A model generated the notes under the pieces. That model was not told where the DNA came from. It made no database searches and worked only from the letters and a program-made list of their open reading frames with translations. A stretch of 64,000 nt of DNA from Zanthoxylum bungeanum (taxonomy: Eukaryota > Streptophyta > Magnoliopsida > Sapindales > Rutaceae): contig SKCR01021136.1 of the NCBI GenBank assembly GCA_019454045.1, positions 58,449-122,448 of the forward strand, read 5' to 3'. Made by a program: the position numbers and the translations under genes. The first letter of the stretch is position 1; the number at the start of each line of letters is the position of its first letter. Below, in pieces: positions 31,960 to 43,768 of the stretch.

Positions 31960-33203
31960 TGATAAGTGCGGTTTATACACACTTATTCATGCATTCTTAG
32001 CTTACTATTTTGTTAAGTTTCGTGTCATTTAATGTATTTTGTAGTTTCTTGTATGTCTTATTTGTAGGAAGTATTAGGACATGTATCTTGGAGAATTTAT
32101 ACGTGTTTTAAGACCTTACGGACGCATCGGAAGCATGCAGGAAGAGCGGAAAATGTAGAAATCAGCATCTAGAATATTTTTCTAGCATCGCGGTGCCACT
32201 TTTCGGTGCCGCGGCGCTGCGCAGACTCCTGGAAACACCAATTTTTAGGATTTCACATGACAATGACTCCAAGACTTTCTTATAAATACATAAGCTCGTC
32301 CAAAACCCTAGAAAAGAAAGCTAATACACAACACAAATACTAAAAACACATATTTTAAAGAGATCCAAGGAGGAAGATTGAAGAGCGATAAGAAGAGACG
32401 AAGACGGTGACGTCCAAAGACGAAGGGATTCGATTCAGGTTTAATCTTCTAGTTTTTATCTTTAAGCTCAAATGATTTCCATTATATTCATGAAATTACT
32501 TCCATTGTTTTATTATTTGGTCATGAACTAACTCCATAATTGTAGACAATGATATATCAAATGTTTGAACCTATGTATTGATTGCCAGTTGATTTTTATA
32601 AAGTTATAATTCCGTTTATTTATATTCTTTTGTGTTTAATGCTTCTTGTTTGTTGGCCATAAATTGAGATGATGAATGTTTGGAATCTATCGCTCGGGAG
32701 AGAGGGATTTTGAATAGGATCTAGAGAATATAACCTATGAGTTTTATAAAGTTCGAGAGAATCTATAGTTCCTTTGAAGTCGTTAACACATAATCATAAA
32801 ACGTAATGAATTATTGATTACTAGATTTTTATAAGGATATCGAAGTCGGTAATTAATAATCTTTTCACGGTTGCTCGGGAGAGGGAGTGGAATACTTTAG
32901 GGTTATTGACTTATAAACAATACAACGTAATAAGGATTGATTGGCATAACAAATACATAGAGGATAGCTACGTGAAATCAGATTCTAGAATCTCTCTCGT
33001 ATTGGTTTCTCCTACTTAAATATTTTCATATCTTATTTATTTAGTTTAATCTTAATTAATTGTTTTCTAAATAAAGTTATGATTATCAATTATAGTACTT
33101 AGTGTGAGTTGAATACAATCCATGTGGGTTCGACACTCTTTCACCCATCTTTACTAAAACTTGACACCGTACACTTGTGATACGATATAAAATACCAACA
33201 ACA
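31960..33203 (+). repeat. 5' LTR of the nested Gypsy
   Basis: Begins TGATAAGTG and ends ...ACCAACAACA. It shares with 10082-11550 the blocks around TTCGAGAGAATCTATAG, GAATCTATCGCTCGGGAGAG, TTGATTGCCAG and ACTTGACACCGTACACTTG. The GGCGCC array is reduced to scattered forms (CGGTGCCGCGGCGCTG near 32200). Confidence 0.75.
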
Positions 33204-33207
33204 AGTT

Positions 33208-33228
33208 TTTGGGACCGTTACCGGGGAT
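33208..33228 (+). other. primer-binding site of the nested Gypsy
   Basis: TGGGACCGTTACCGGGGAT, a diverged version of the TGGCGCCGTTGCCGGGGAT site of Gypsy 2, at the same distance from the LTR end. Confidence 0.65.
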
Positions 33229-33403
33229 TGTTAATTTAATTCACATTAATAATATTACCAAGTAACCTAAGCTTTAATTTAGATTTTTAGATTTTAGATT
33301 TTTATTGTTATATTTTTTTTTTCTTTCGTGAAAGGAGAGTTGGAAAAAAAGCAATGGAAAATCCTATTTTTGTACTAATAGCTCAAGTATCCCCCCTCAC
33401 GAC

Positions 33404-34429
33404 TAGGGATGGTAATTTTACCCACAAACCCGCAAACCCGCAAAAACCCGCCCGCAATGGGTAGGATTTGGTAAATATATTAGTGGGTGCGGTGCAGGTT
33501 TGGTAATTTAAAGCAGAACCCGTTGCGGGTGCAGTGCGGGTTTGGTATTTAAGAAAAAAATGCGGGTATCCGCTGCGGGTATCCACATACACGCAATATT
33601 ATTTTTATTAATTAATATTTAGGACAATATAAAAAAATCTTCATATAAAAACAACTAACAAAACCTAAACCTAAAACACTAATCCACAGTTCCACACTCC
33701 CACTCAGCCGCAGCCCGCAACCTGCCCAACTGAAGATTTTTTGCGTGACTATTATTATTTTTTTTTCTAATCACACTTGTTAATAAAATTTTTATGCAAA
33801 AATTTGGATTAAGTTCACATAATCAGAAACGGGAGAGGAGCAAAATAAGCTAGTGTTTGCTGCAACTTCAGTAGCTTTCCTGCTTCTTCATTACACTTAC
33901 ACCACTTGAGCCTTCTAAGTATCACTTTCATTACACTTAGCATAAAAAATATGACCAAAGGTTGGTGATTACTTTTTAGCTTATTGTCGATTGAGTTGGC
34001 TAATTTAGATCATTATAATTATGAAGGGAAGAACTCGTTTTAATTATGTTTATATGAAAAAATAAACATATGGTACTGAGTCTTTCATACATTATGTTAT
34101 CTATGTACTGTATATACATACATTGCATGTTGTATATGTCAAATGAAAAACAAATGTGAAAACTACAGCTAGCAATTAAAAATAAATTATTTAATTAAAA
34201 AAATTATATTATTAAGAACACAAAGTAATTCAATATTTTAAAAAACCCGCAAAAAATCCATTGGGTACCAATGCAGGTTTGGTAATTTATTTTTATATGC
34301 GGTGCGGGTTTGGTAATGAAAATTAAAACCCGCAACGGGTATGGTGCGGGTTTGGTAATTTATTTACATATGCAGGTGCGGGTTTGGTAATGGAAAACCC
34401 GCACCATACCCTACCCACTGCCATCCCTA
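33404..34429. mobile_element. hAT-like non-autonomous element (MITE) inside gag
   Basis: Ends are inverted: TAGGGATGGTAATTTTACCC on the left and the inverse of TAGGGATGGCAGTGGGTAGG on the right. Flanking 8-mers CTCACGAC (33396-33403) and CTCATCTA (34430-34437) agree only in CTCA plus part of the rest, a decayed TSD at best. Near both ends GCGGGTTTGGTAAT and its inverse recur several times, a subterminal repeat pattern. No transposase frame. Confidence 0.6.
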
Positions 34430-34566
34430 CTCATCTAGCAGCATTGAAAAATCAAATGGGCCAACCATCTATTGAAGCTGCTTTTGCTAATGGAATGCTC
34501 TTACCCAATAGAGGAGCATGTTTTGAGCAAGTACAGTATGTGAACAACCGGAACTTCAACAAACGT

Positions 34567-36496
34567 TGTTCGGGCGAAATCGTTGTTCAGGCAAAATCAT
34601 AATTTTAAAACTTTTTAAATTACCGAATAAAATATTCAATATCCCATATGAATAATTCATTCATATATTCACCTAAACATGTTTATTCGATATCAAATAA
34701 CGACATAAACAACTAAGAAACGTCGCGAAACTTTTACGAAAATATTTTTCCGTAAAATGGCTTAAATAGCGTTTTTGACCGAACCGACAACCCAATACAC
34801 ATGAGGGCTGCCCAGGTCAGCCCCAATAGTATTAGGGCAGTTCATGGGCTGCCCAAACAGTGAAAAATTCACTGTTTTGGCAGCCGTCACCCGGTTGGCT
34901 CAAAAAGTCACCCGGTAACGCTATTTTTCGCCGTTTTCGCTTATTTCAACTCCGAAATAATTTCAGACGATTGTTCCAACACCCAAAACACATCCAATAC
35001 ATTCATAAGATATTATTTTCATCACCATGTGAACAATATTTCCAGATCTGATCCAAAAGCAATAATTATCAATTTTTCATGCTTTAAATCCAATTTTACA
35101 AGATTAATCCAATTAATTAAAACACCAATCAAAGTCACCACACATGAACCAACCAAGAATAATTCTAGGCATTACAAGAGTGGTCATAACACTCTAGAAT
35201 GGAAACATATCATCAAATGATTAAACTGGATACATATTACAATAATAGCACCTAAAACACTTCACACATGCATCATCACTTCCATATCCATCCACCAAAA
35301 TCAAAAGCCCCAATTATAAAAAACAAAGGAACCCTAGAACTATTCTAACAATGCAAGAAAATAAGAAACTAAATTTTCAAGCTTAGGTTTGTAGAAGATT
35401 ACCTTTAATATCTTGATTTCCTAAGCTTTTTCTTGAATTTTCCTTCATTTTCTTCATGATTTGATCAAACAAATCTTAGGGCTATTTCTTTCTTATGTTT
35501 CGGCCATGGTGGAGTTCAAGATGAAGAAAACAAAATGTTCTAATTTAAATAAGGAGATGACCGACTTTATGAGGCTATTTTTGTCATTTTCAAAATTTAA
35601 TCCAATTAAATAACATTAAGCTTTTTGGTAGCAAATCAAATTTGTACACATTTAGCTTAATTAAATCATGCCATGTGTTTCAATAATAATTAAACATATT
35701 TCATAACATTTATGAAATATGGATATTACTTAACTTACTTAAATATTTAACAATTAAATATCTAAATAGTCAATTAATATAATTATTATAATATATGTAT
35801 TTTTATTTATATTAAATAACAAATACATATATTAATGGCACGTGTCAAAGTCTCATTGACAATTAATTAATTTGTATCTAATTAAATTATGTATCAAATA
35901 CAAATACACAATAATTACAATTGACCAAAAATGCCCATAAGCATGTGTTATCGTTTAACCGATTAAACGATTCGAATTAACTCATTTAATCCGATGAAGT
36001 ATTATGAATAATCTGTATTATTCATAACGCGTTGCCCAAGTGCTCAATGAGTACACTTCATATTATGAGACTCTCTAAGTTTAGGTTTATCCGTCATGAA
36101 ATCCAATTTTGTGTCCATAATTCACCCACTCATGAATTATGACGACCACCGATAATCTCGCTAAACTATGCAAGTCGAGATCATTGCATACGTATAATCC
36201 ATCCATCACAGGCTATCCATATTATACTTGGGATATAGATAAGAACATCAAATTCGTTCGGTATAATATAATCAACTTTCAATTTACGATCTCTAAATAA
36301 CACTCGCAACTGGTTTCCGAAGTTATACCACGGCCATGGATTTACTAGATCACAAACACGTGCATGATGCATATGCCCTATACACAGGACTGACATATTC
36401 TATCTTAATACGCACATGGTATCATGAGCACCAGTCCACACCCAACGAATAGGCGGATGTCTGATCATGAATAGATCGTTGACGTGATTGCCATCA
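34567..36496. mobile_element. unclassified ~1.9-kb insertion in gag, possible solo LTR
   Basis: Gag similarity stops at about 34560 and resumes at about 36497, so the stretch between is foreign. It starts TGTTCGGGCGAAATC and can be read to end in CCATCA. The text is non-coding, with LTR-like composition (leader-like part at 35940-36440 rich in short palindromic phrases such as CATTCATGAATTATG). TG...CA ends are compatible with a solo LTR, but I could not show a TSD. Confidence 0.4.
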
Positions 36497-36827
36497 TCTT
36501 ATGCCTAACTATTATCATCTGAATTTATCATATGCTAATATAGAGAACGTCTTGCAACCTCTTCATGGCTTCAACTATCCAAGAGTTGAGTAGAAACCTT
36601 CCTTAGAAGACCTCATGAGCACGTTTGTAGCTACAACTTCAGAGAGGTTTGAGAAAAATGAGTCGAGGTTGAACAACATCGAAACACATATGTGCAATAT
36701 AAGGGCAACAATGAAATCTTTAGAAGTGCAAATTGGGCTGCTTGTTTCTTCCATGGCCAATCAACATAAATGGGTGTTTCCTGGTAATGCTGAAGTCAAC
36801 CCCAAAGATCAGTGTCAAGCCATAACC

Positions 36828-37998
36828 CTTAAGACATGGATCTTGGAGAATTTGTACGAGTTTTAAGACCTTACAGATGCATCGGAAGCATGCAGGAAGA
36901 GCGAAAAATGCAGAAATCGGCATCCAAAATTTTTATTTGGCGCTGCGGCTCCCCTTCAGCATATCATACAAAAATGCTGAGAGTTTGGCACTGCGACGCC
37001 ACTTTCCGGTGATGCGCAAACTCCTAGAAACACCAATTTTTAGGGTTTTATATGCACAGTGACTCCAAGACTTTCTTATAAATACATAAGCTCGTCCAAA
37101 ACCCTAGAAAAGAAGGCTAATACATAACACAACGACTAAAAACATATATTTTAGAGAGATCCAATGATGAAGATTGAATTACGACAAGAGGAGACGAATG
37201 TAGTCACGTTTGAAGACAAATAGATTCGATTCGAGTTTAGTCTTCTAGTTTTTATCTTTAAACTCTAATGATTTCCATTATGTTCATGACATTACTTCCG
37301 TTGTTTTATTATTTGGTCATGAACTAACTTTATAATTCTAGAGAATGATGTCGCCAATGTTTAAATCTATGTATTGATTGCCAGTTGATTTTTATGAATT
37401 TATAATTCAATTTATTTATATTCTTTTGTGTTTAATGCTTCTTGTTTGTTGGCCACAAATTGAGATGATGAATGTTTAGAATTTATCGCCCGGGAGAGAT
37501 GGATTTTGAATAGGATATAGAGAATATAACCTATGAGTTTTATAGAGTTCGAGAGAATCTATAGTTCATCTGAAGTCGTTAACACAAAATCATAAAACGT
37601 AATGAATTGTTGATTACTAGATTTTTATAGGGATATCAAAATCGGTAATTAATAATCTTTTTACTGTTGCTCAGGAGAGGGAGTGAAATACTTTAGGATT
37701 CTTGACTTATAAACAATGCAATGGAATAAGGATTGATTGACATAAAAAATACATATGGGATAACTATGTGAAATCGGACTCTAGAATCTCTCTCGTATTG
37801 GTTTCTCCTACTTAAATATTTTCATATATTATTTATTTAGTTTAATCTTAATTAATTATTTTCTAAATAAAGTTAGGATTATCAATTATAGTACTTAGTG
37901 TGAGGTGAATACAATCCATGTGGGTTCGACACTCTTTCACTCATCTTTACTAAAACTTGATACCGTACACTTGCGGCACGATATAAAATATCACAACA
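36828..37998 (+). repeat. second LTR of the nested Gypsy, 5'-truncated
   Basis: Parallel to 32083-33203 from ATCTTGGAGAATTTGTACG to ...ATATCACAACA. Roughly the first 120 bp of the LTR (TGATAAGTG...) are missing where it meets gag. Confidence 0.75.
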
Positions 37999-38024
37999 AG
38001 TTTTTTTACGCCGTTGACACCGTA

Positions 38025-39372
38025 ATCTTGTTGGGTAGGCCTTTTCTGTTTGATAAGAGAGCTATACATGATGGATTTAGAAATAGGTTTACATTCCAAC
38101 ACAAGGGAAAATCCATTACTTTACATCCATTAACACCTAAGCAATTCCACGATGATTAAGTGAAACTGCCTTTGAAAATAGATAAAGAAAATGAAAAGGA
38201 CGCAACAAACTTATAGGGAAAATAAAGAGTGATGGAAGTAATAGGGCTAAGTCTAAATCTATACACAAGGAAGAGAGATCCGAGAATGAGAAAGAAAAGA
38301 AATGAAGAGTGAAAAAGAATTTTTACTTAGGCGGGGGAAAATTAAGGAGAGCGTTGACGCTAGCAAGTTCATGATGCTTATAGTCTAAAAGAACAACTCT
38401 ATTTTATTAACTAACGCTGACAATTCATTGTCTTTGTCTATTTTTTCTCTTTTGTATGAGTTCGATGACGTACTCAAAAAGGACATTCCTAATGGGTGGC
38501 CACCCATTAAAAATTTGAACATCAAATAGACTTTATTCCTGGAGCCGTCATTCCTAACATACTTGCTTACAAAAATAATCCTGAGGAGATGAATGAGCTT
38601 CAAAGGCAAATTGAGGAATTGATGAAAAATTGATAAAAAAAATGGAAAGCACGAGTCCGTGTGCAGTACCAATTCTTCTTGTACCTAAGAAAGATAGAAC
38701 ATGGTGTATATGTGTCGATTGTCGCGCCATCAATAATATAACGGTAAAATATCGTCATCATATTCCTATGTTAGATGACATAGTAGACGAACTACATGGT
38801 TCCAATCTGTTTAGCAAAATGATTTAAAAGGTGAATATCATCATATCCGAATGAGAGAATGTGATGAATAAAAAATTAGCATTTAATACCAAGTATAAGT
38901 TACATGAATGGTTGGTAATGTCATTTAGTATTACAAATACCCCTAGTATATTTATGAGATTGATGAATCATATGTTGCGTGCATTCATAGGGAGATTTAG
39001 TGTGGTTTATTTCAATGACATTTTAGTTTACAATAAGTCATTAGATGAACATGTAGATCATTTGAAGTATGTGCTTGATATGTTGAGAAGAGAAAATTGT
39101 ATGCTAACTATAAGAAATACATATTCTACATAGATAGAATTGTATTTTTTTGGTTTTGTTTTGTTTTTTTTTTTATTTCTGCAGATGACATTAAGATCGA
39201 TCAAGAAAAGGTTATTGCTATTCAAGATTGGCCTACACTTAAGTCTGTTGCTGAAGTTAGAGGCTTTCATGGCTTTGCAAGCTTTTATAGGAGATTCATG
39301 ACGGACTTCAGCAGTTTAGGCGCACCATTGACTGATGTTGTAAAAAAAGACTGTTGGATTTTGCTGGGGTGA
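38025..39372 (+). pseudogene. Gypsy protease end and reverse transcriptase, dead
   Basis: Opens with ILLGRPFLFDKRAIHDG, the end of the Gypsy protease region that 31959 lacks, then (after frame changes) the reverse transcriptase: [53 protein letters not shown], and RRFMTDFSSL with GAPLT near 39300. The catalytic box reads YFND instead of YFDD, and a stop follows NLFSKMI at about 38825, so no active enzyme is possible. RNase H and integrase are missing. It probably belongs to the Met-primed element that begins near 28.4 kb, split by the 31960-38024 insert. Confidence 0.75.
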
Positions 39373-41188
39373 AGAACAAGAATGTGGATTAATCGTCATT
39401 TATTTGAATCATATTTAGTGTTCTTAGCATCCTTAATTCAAACTCTATACAACGGTACCAATATCACCATGAATTGAGCTCTTATTCATGGTATATCTAT
39501 AGTCAAAGTTTAGACTTGTGTAGAACCGTAAAAGAAAAATTCAATGGTAGCAAATGTAAAATTAAAAGCCATCATAATAAGGGTGTCGGTGATGATGAAC
39601 GGTTACTGCAGTGATGGACTTTTAAATTTAATAATTAAATCATATTATTTTAATTAAAACATACTTAAAAATATAAATAATTATACCGCTCAAACTCAGG
39701 AGAAGAGCAGGTCTGATTTGGCGTCAATTGACTAACTTTGTGCTAACTAACGTGTACGATTTGATATAGAGTTTGGCAAATTTATAAACTAGCTTATACT
39801 CTCACTGCAATATTTATAAGTTAGATTATACTCTCACTGCAATACTTATAAGTTAGATTATACCCTCAATCAATACTCTCAACCAAATATAGTGCACACA
39901 AAATAATATAGTAAAGGCCAACATAAGCCGGTTTGCCAAACATTATAATTAAAGAATTTTAGTCATTATTTAAATTAAAATTAAGAAAGTAATTACTAAT
40001 AATTTTTAAGGTTTTCATTTGAGGACGACATTCTTAAGATCATAATTAGAAAATTAGATGAGACTAACTTAGAAGAAATCAAAGTTATTTTTGTATAGCT
40101 CAAATCTATTGTGTTCACAATTCACATGGATAAAAGTATCAATTTGTATATTTAGATTTTTCTTGCGCTATTTAATTATATGTTTACCTAAAACAATCTA
40201 ATATATGTTATGGAGTTATAGTCCTTCTCAGATGTGGATACCATCATTTTATAAAATACGAATTACATGAGAATGATTGTTTATAAGTTGTAGTATTATT
40301 ATTATTTTTTGATATGTCTCTCATGATTTGATTGAGTAATTTTTAAGTGAATTTTTTAGAATATTATAGAATAAGTAAGATGGGCCCCATTATCAAGTCA
40401 TAGGTGCTGGGCTTTATCCATTTTAATGGCTCAACCGCTCGAAGGGACTAAACTTTATGAAACCCACTGCCTTCATGTGAGGGGAACACTACAAACTATC
40501 CCAGTGGTATACTCAAAATAATTATTTAATAATGGTAAAATTTGTTTTTCATAAAAATGGTATATATATTTTTTATTTTAAGAGGTAAATTAAAATTATC
40601 TTAATAATAAATTATGTTTTTCATTAATTTATAGCACACATTTAACAAATTTTCAGATTAAAAACAGACAATTTCTTATTGATTCCGCCACTGGACTACC
40701 TAACCATTTTCAATTCAGAAAGCCACTAAAGTCTTATATATTATGGTGTTCGGGCAATAATATATATTCCCCTTCTAACTAGGGGCATCTCATTTTAATT
40801 AAATGATATCCCAAATAAAAGATAGAAAACATGAATTCCAATATACTACTGGACACAACTCATTATGTTGGATTCAGCCAATTGTCTTGATCGTGGGATA
40901 TCGTTGAGAAATATGAATCCGTGTTATCAAAAGATTTCCTGCGATTATTTCTAGTATGGAATGAGTCGAGTGTGTATTTTTCTTGTCTTTTAGGAATCAC
41001 TAAATCGAAAAGTTGTCACACACATTGCTGATGTGTTGCCTTCAAGAGCTTGAGTGAGTGGTTTTCACTTTTCAATCAGTTTTCTTAAGGTGGACACCTG
41101 ATTTCGAATCTTAAGAGAAATAATGGATAAAATTTTTATTTCAACCTAGTCCACTTTCCTATTTTTTACCAAAATAATAATAATAATA
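39373..41188. other. intergenic, nothing recognised
   Basis: AT-rich sequence after the broken reverse transcriptase. A short direct repeat around 'TATAAGTTAGATTATACTCTCACTGCAATA' type phrases occurs at about 39790-39865. The 3' end and LTR of the Gypsy element are not found here. A TAA microsatellite starts at about 41173. Confidence 0.45.
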
Positions 41189-41193
41189 ATAAT

Positions 41194-41954
41194 TGTTGAT
41201 GGTTGATTTTCGTTCCAGGGCAAAATGAGAATTTCACCCCACGATAATATTCCTCCAACAGTGAATTTGTTTGGTTATGGGGAAAACCAAAGACAAATTT
41301 GACAGAAGGCGGGGTGTTCACTGATTCACGCAGATATTTAACGTGGTTCGGCGGATGTGATTTCTGCCTACGTCCACGGGCACAAGACAAGTATCTTTTT
41401 ATTATAAACAAGGTGCTCGGACAGTTACACCCGAGCAGTTACAACATACACATTACCAGCGATCCTTAGACAGAGCATTATTCATCTCTTTGTTTTCTCT
41501 CCTGTTTTTTCTTTCTTAAAACAAAAACGAAGCAACCACCCTCTCCCACGCCTTTAACCCCCCTATTTATACTAATTGGAGGCGGTAGAACCTTTACATT
41601 TAATGGAGTCTCTTCCCCCAAGTCCACTTGGCCAAAAATATCTTATTTATCATCATTAGTGATGTCTTATCACCTTATCTCTTAAGGACGCTGTCACATC
41701 ACTTTATCTCTTAAGAGTGAGGCGGTGGGAAATATCTTAATATCTTCCCTGCCTTTGCCTACGAGGTCGGATCAACCGAACACCCTTGGCGAAATCCCCA
41801 TTGAACTGTGGTCGTCCAGCGTTTATGCTAAAGAGGTCGGCTCTCCCTATCTTGCAGCCGATCTTCTCCAAGACCGTCCAGAGCATTTTCCTCCTTTACT
41901 CTTTTACCCTTCCTCTTACCAAAGATATTATTAGGTCCAAAAAATACCCCAACA
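41194..41954 (-). mobile_element. solo LTR related to Gypsy 1, in a TAA microsatellite
   Basis: Begins TGTTGATGGTTGATTTTCG and ends ATACCCCAACA; flanked by ATAAT on both sides (41189-41193 and 41955-41959). The surrounding DNA is a TAA repeat, so this TSD is not unique. Shared with the Gypsy 1 LTR: the start, GTGAATTTGTTTGG, AACGTGGTTCGG and CCTACGTCCACGGGCACAAG. No internal sequence is left, the result expected of LTR-LTR recombination. Related to, but clearly diverged from, 6427-7356. Confidence 0.8.
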
Positions 41955-41959
41955 ATAAT

Positions 41960-42436
41960 AATAATAAATAAATAAAAAACGATGCCATTGTGTTACTGAT
42001 TTTGAAAGATTTCTAATTATATATTAGTGCATTTTTCACTTCAAAATTTGGATCATTTTTCTTCAATTTTGTTTTATGCGTAGACTTCATATCAATAACC
42101 AATAAAAAGTTAGTATGCTTAAAAACGTATAAAAGAAAAAAAAAATTAAACAATTAGTTATTTATTTCCCTACAAACATGAAACATCCATGATTTCCAAC
42201 TACAACAATTATTACCTAACAAATACTTACTCAATATAATTTTTTTTTTTTTTCAAAAAAAAAAAAGTGAAAACAAAAATTGGTACCACATTATAAAGTA
42301 ATTAATGGAAGGTATGAATGAATAATGACATCCTTAAACTAGACAATGATATGATGATATTAAACAAAAATACAATATTATGAATAATGACACGTGTCCC
42401 AATCAATAAAAAAATTTGATGTGGGACCTGGTGCTA
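41960..42436. other. intergenic, 3' of PCS1
   Basis: AT-rich with A and T runs. Includes the 3' untranslated region of the protease gene next to 42437. No further feature seen. Confidence 0.5.
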
Positions 42437-43768
42437 CTAAAGACCCATACCAAATCTCTGACCAGCCAGATCACACCGTACTTGGGCCAATCCAATTCTT
42501 GATTTTTGAAGATCAAATTCCATCCACACGTTTTGTTGATGATGGTGTCCAATCACGTAGGCCTCCACCCCTAATAAATCTGAATTCCCAAATGTGAAAC
42601 AATACACCGAATCACTTCCCCTCACTTCACCCGCTACCCGATACAATAGCTGGTCACCCGATACACTCATCTCGGCACCCCGAAACACTAGACTCACTGT
42701 TGGTAACCGAGGCAGTCTCTGTTGACTCACTGGGACTCGGTAGCACAAATCCATTGCTCCTTGAAACACGAAATTTTGGTCTTCTAGAACCTTTAAAATG
42801 CTAGTGGTTTGGTTCAAGAACTCGGTTTTCAAAGCTGTGTAAGCCGGGCCGAGTAAGAAAGTGAACTGGGTACCCGAATCCACCATTGTTTGACCCGCCC
42901 CGGTATGGTCCGGCACGAAGACGGATTCCGGTATCGGGAGTAACTTATCCGAAACTTTGATTCCTTCAAGTTGAACCGTGTAAGCAACTCGATCGAAATA
43001 CGGTAATGGGGTTGATATTTGGATTAACGGCGTGTAATTCAACGGAAGGAGCCAAGGCAAGCTGGCGTCGCCGAGTAATAACATGCCCGATAAATCGGCA
43101 CCCGATATGCAGTAAGAGAATTTCGGGAAGCCCATTTGAGATATAAAAGATAATGACCCACGATTCATGCCCATTAACCCCGTATTCTTCGAGTCTTCAT
43201 CCGAATTGGAGCTGAATACCGAGTCCATGCACCCGAAAATCAGACCCGACATCTCGGACGACCCGATAAAAAAATTATCTGACGCTAGATTTCCTTCTGA
43301 AGAAGAAGCGTCGGCGTACGAGAGAGTCGCATGGCAGAGGCTATTGTTGTCGCAAGAAGCTGGAATGATGAAGTCTCTGGTGCGGTTCGTGCAGGTGGTT
43401 GAAGAACAAGGAACCGGTTTATAAGAGGAGGATCGGTTCGGGTCAAAAGAAGTCGGGTATGAATATCGGGTATTGTTACAATGAAGCCAAGAGAGCTCAC
43501 TGCCGGTGTCTAAAACCATTGAGACGTTTTGTGGAGGGGTGCCCACTGTTAAAGATACTGTGAGGCTCACATTGTGATGAAAAGGAAGTTTATTTGGTGA
43601 TCTTGGGAAGGACCAAGATGGAATTTCTTGAGTTTTGAGGGGTAATATTAGCATTTCTGGTGAGGAGAAGGTGAGTTGGATTTGGATCAAAAGAAAGTGA
43701 AAAAATGAAAAATATATAGTTTTTTTAAATGGGTTTCTGAAATTGCATCCAAAAATGTGATCTTTCAT
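42437..43768 (-). CDS. PCS1: PCS1-like aspartic protease (A1 family), single exon
   Basis: Pepsin-type aspartic endopeptidase of the plant nepenthesin-like group, 443 aa in one exon. The N-terminus has a hydrophobic segment (residues about 16-35, IYFSFFHFLLIQIQLTF), a signal peptide or anchor. The catalytic motifs are DTGS (in VLDTGSELSW, about residue 86) and DSGT (in MVDSGTQFTF). The Cys-rich nepenthesin-type insert lies between, including VPCSSTTC, SCDNNSLCHATLSYAD and IFGCMDS. The strongest family wording is GMNRGSLSFISQMGFPKFSYCISG, in part, and EAYVIGHHHQQNVW near the C-terminus. These match Arabidopsis PCS1 (PROMOTION OF CELL SURVIVAL 1) as I remember it, an ER-resident anti-cell-death protease active in gametogenesis and embryos. 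An intronless structure is usual for this gene. The start is the first ATG of the frame. No damage seen. Confidence 0.93.
   Translation of the reverse strand: MKDHIFGCNFRNPFKKTIYFSFFHFLLIQIQLTFSSPEMLILPLKTQEIPSWSFPRSPNKLPFHHNVSLTVSLTVGTPPQNVSMVLDTGSELSWLHCNNTRYSYPTSFDPNRSSSYKPVPCSSTTCTNRTRDFIIPASCDNNSLCHATLSYADASSSEGNLASDNFFIGSSEMSGLIFGCMDSVFSSNSDEDSKNTGLMGMNRGSLSFISQMGFPKFSYCISGADLSGMLLLGDASLPWLLPLNYTPLIQISTPLPYFDRVAYTVQLEGIKVSDKLLPIPESVFVPDHTGAGQTMVDSGTQFTFLLGPAYTALKTEFLNQTTSILKVLEDQNFVFQGAMDLCYRVPVSQQRLPRLPTVSLVFRGAEMSVSGDQLLYRVAGEVRGSDSVYCFTFGNSDLLGVEAYVIGHHHQQNVWMEFDLQKSRIGLAQVRCDLAGQRFGMGL

Larger units (their letters stand above)
33353..36866 (+). pseudogene. gag of the nested Gypsy, split by two insertions
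   Basis: Three pieces in order match the C-terminal half of the Gypsy 2 Gag. 33353-33403 (reading NPIFVLIAQVS) is followed by a MITE; 34430-34566 includes LAALKNQ and FEQVQYVNNRNFN, followed by a 1.9-kb insert. 36497-36866 holds LMPNYYHLNLSYANIEN, a long polar region and EVNPKDQCQAITL. A stop lies near 36590. It joins LTR sequence directly at about 36825, so the end of gag, all of pol and the start of the second LTR are deleted. Confidence 0.65.
31960..38024 (+). mobile_element. Gypsy LTR retrotransposon inserted in the protease of another Gypsy
   Basis: Starts TGATAAGTGCGGTTTATA, the same LTR start as Gypsy 2 (TGATAAGTGTGGTTTATA on its minus strand). It holds LTR 31960-33203, a primer-binding site at 33208, a gag interrupted twice and a second, 5'-truncated LTR (36828-37998). 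A primer-binding-like sequence follows that second LTR, which is odd. pol is absent. Same family as Gypsy 2 but older and more diverged. Confidence 0.7.

Noticed and set aside
33404..34429. hAT-like MITE with a perfect 8-bp TSD
   Set aside because: The flanking 8-mers CTCACGAC and CTCATCTA agree only partly, so the TSD was reported as decayed and the family call kept moderate.
43167..43424. Plus-strand open frame inside the protease gene
   Set aside because: Antisense shadow of the PCS1-like coding sequence.
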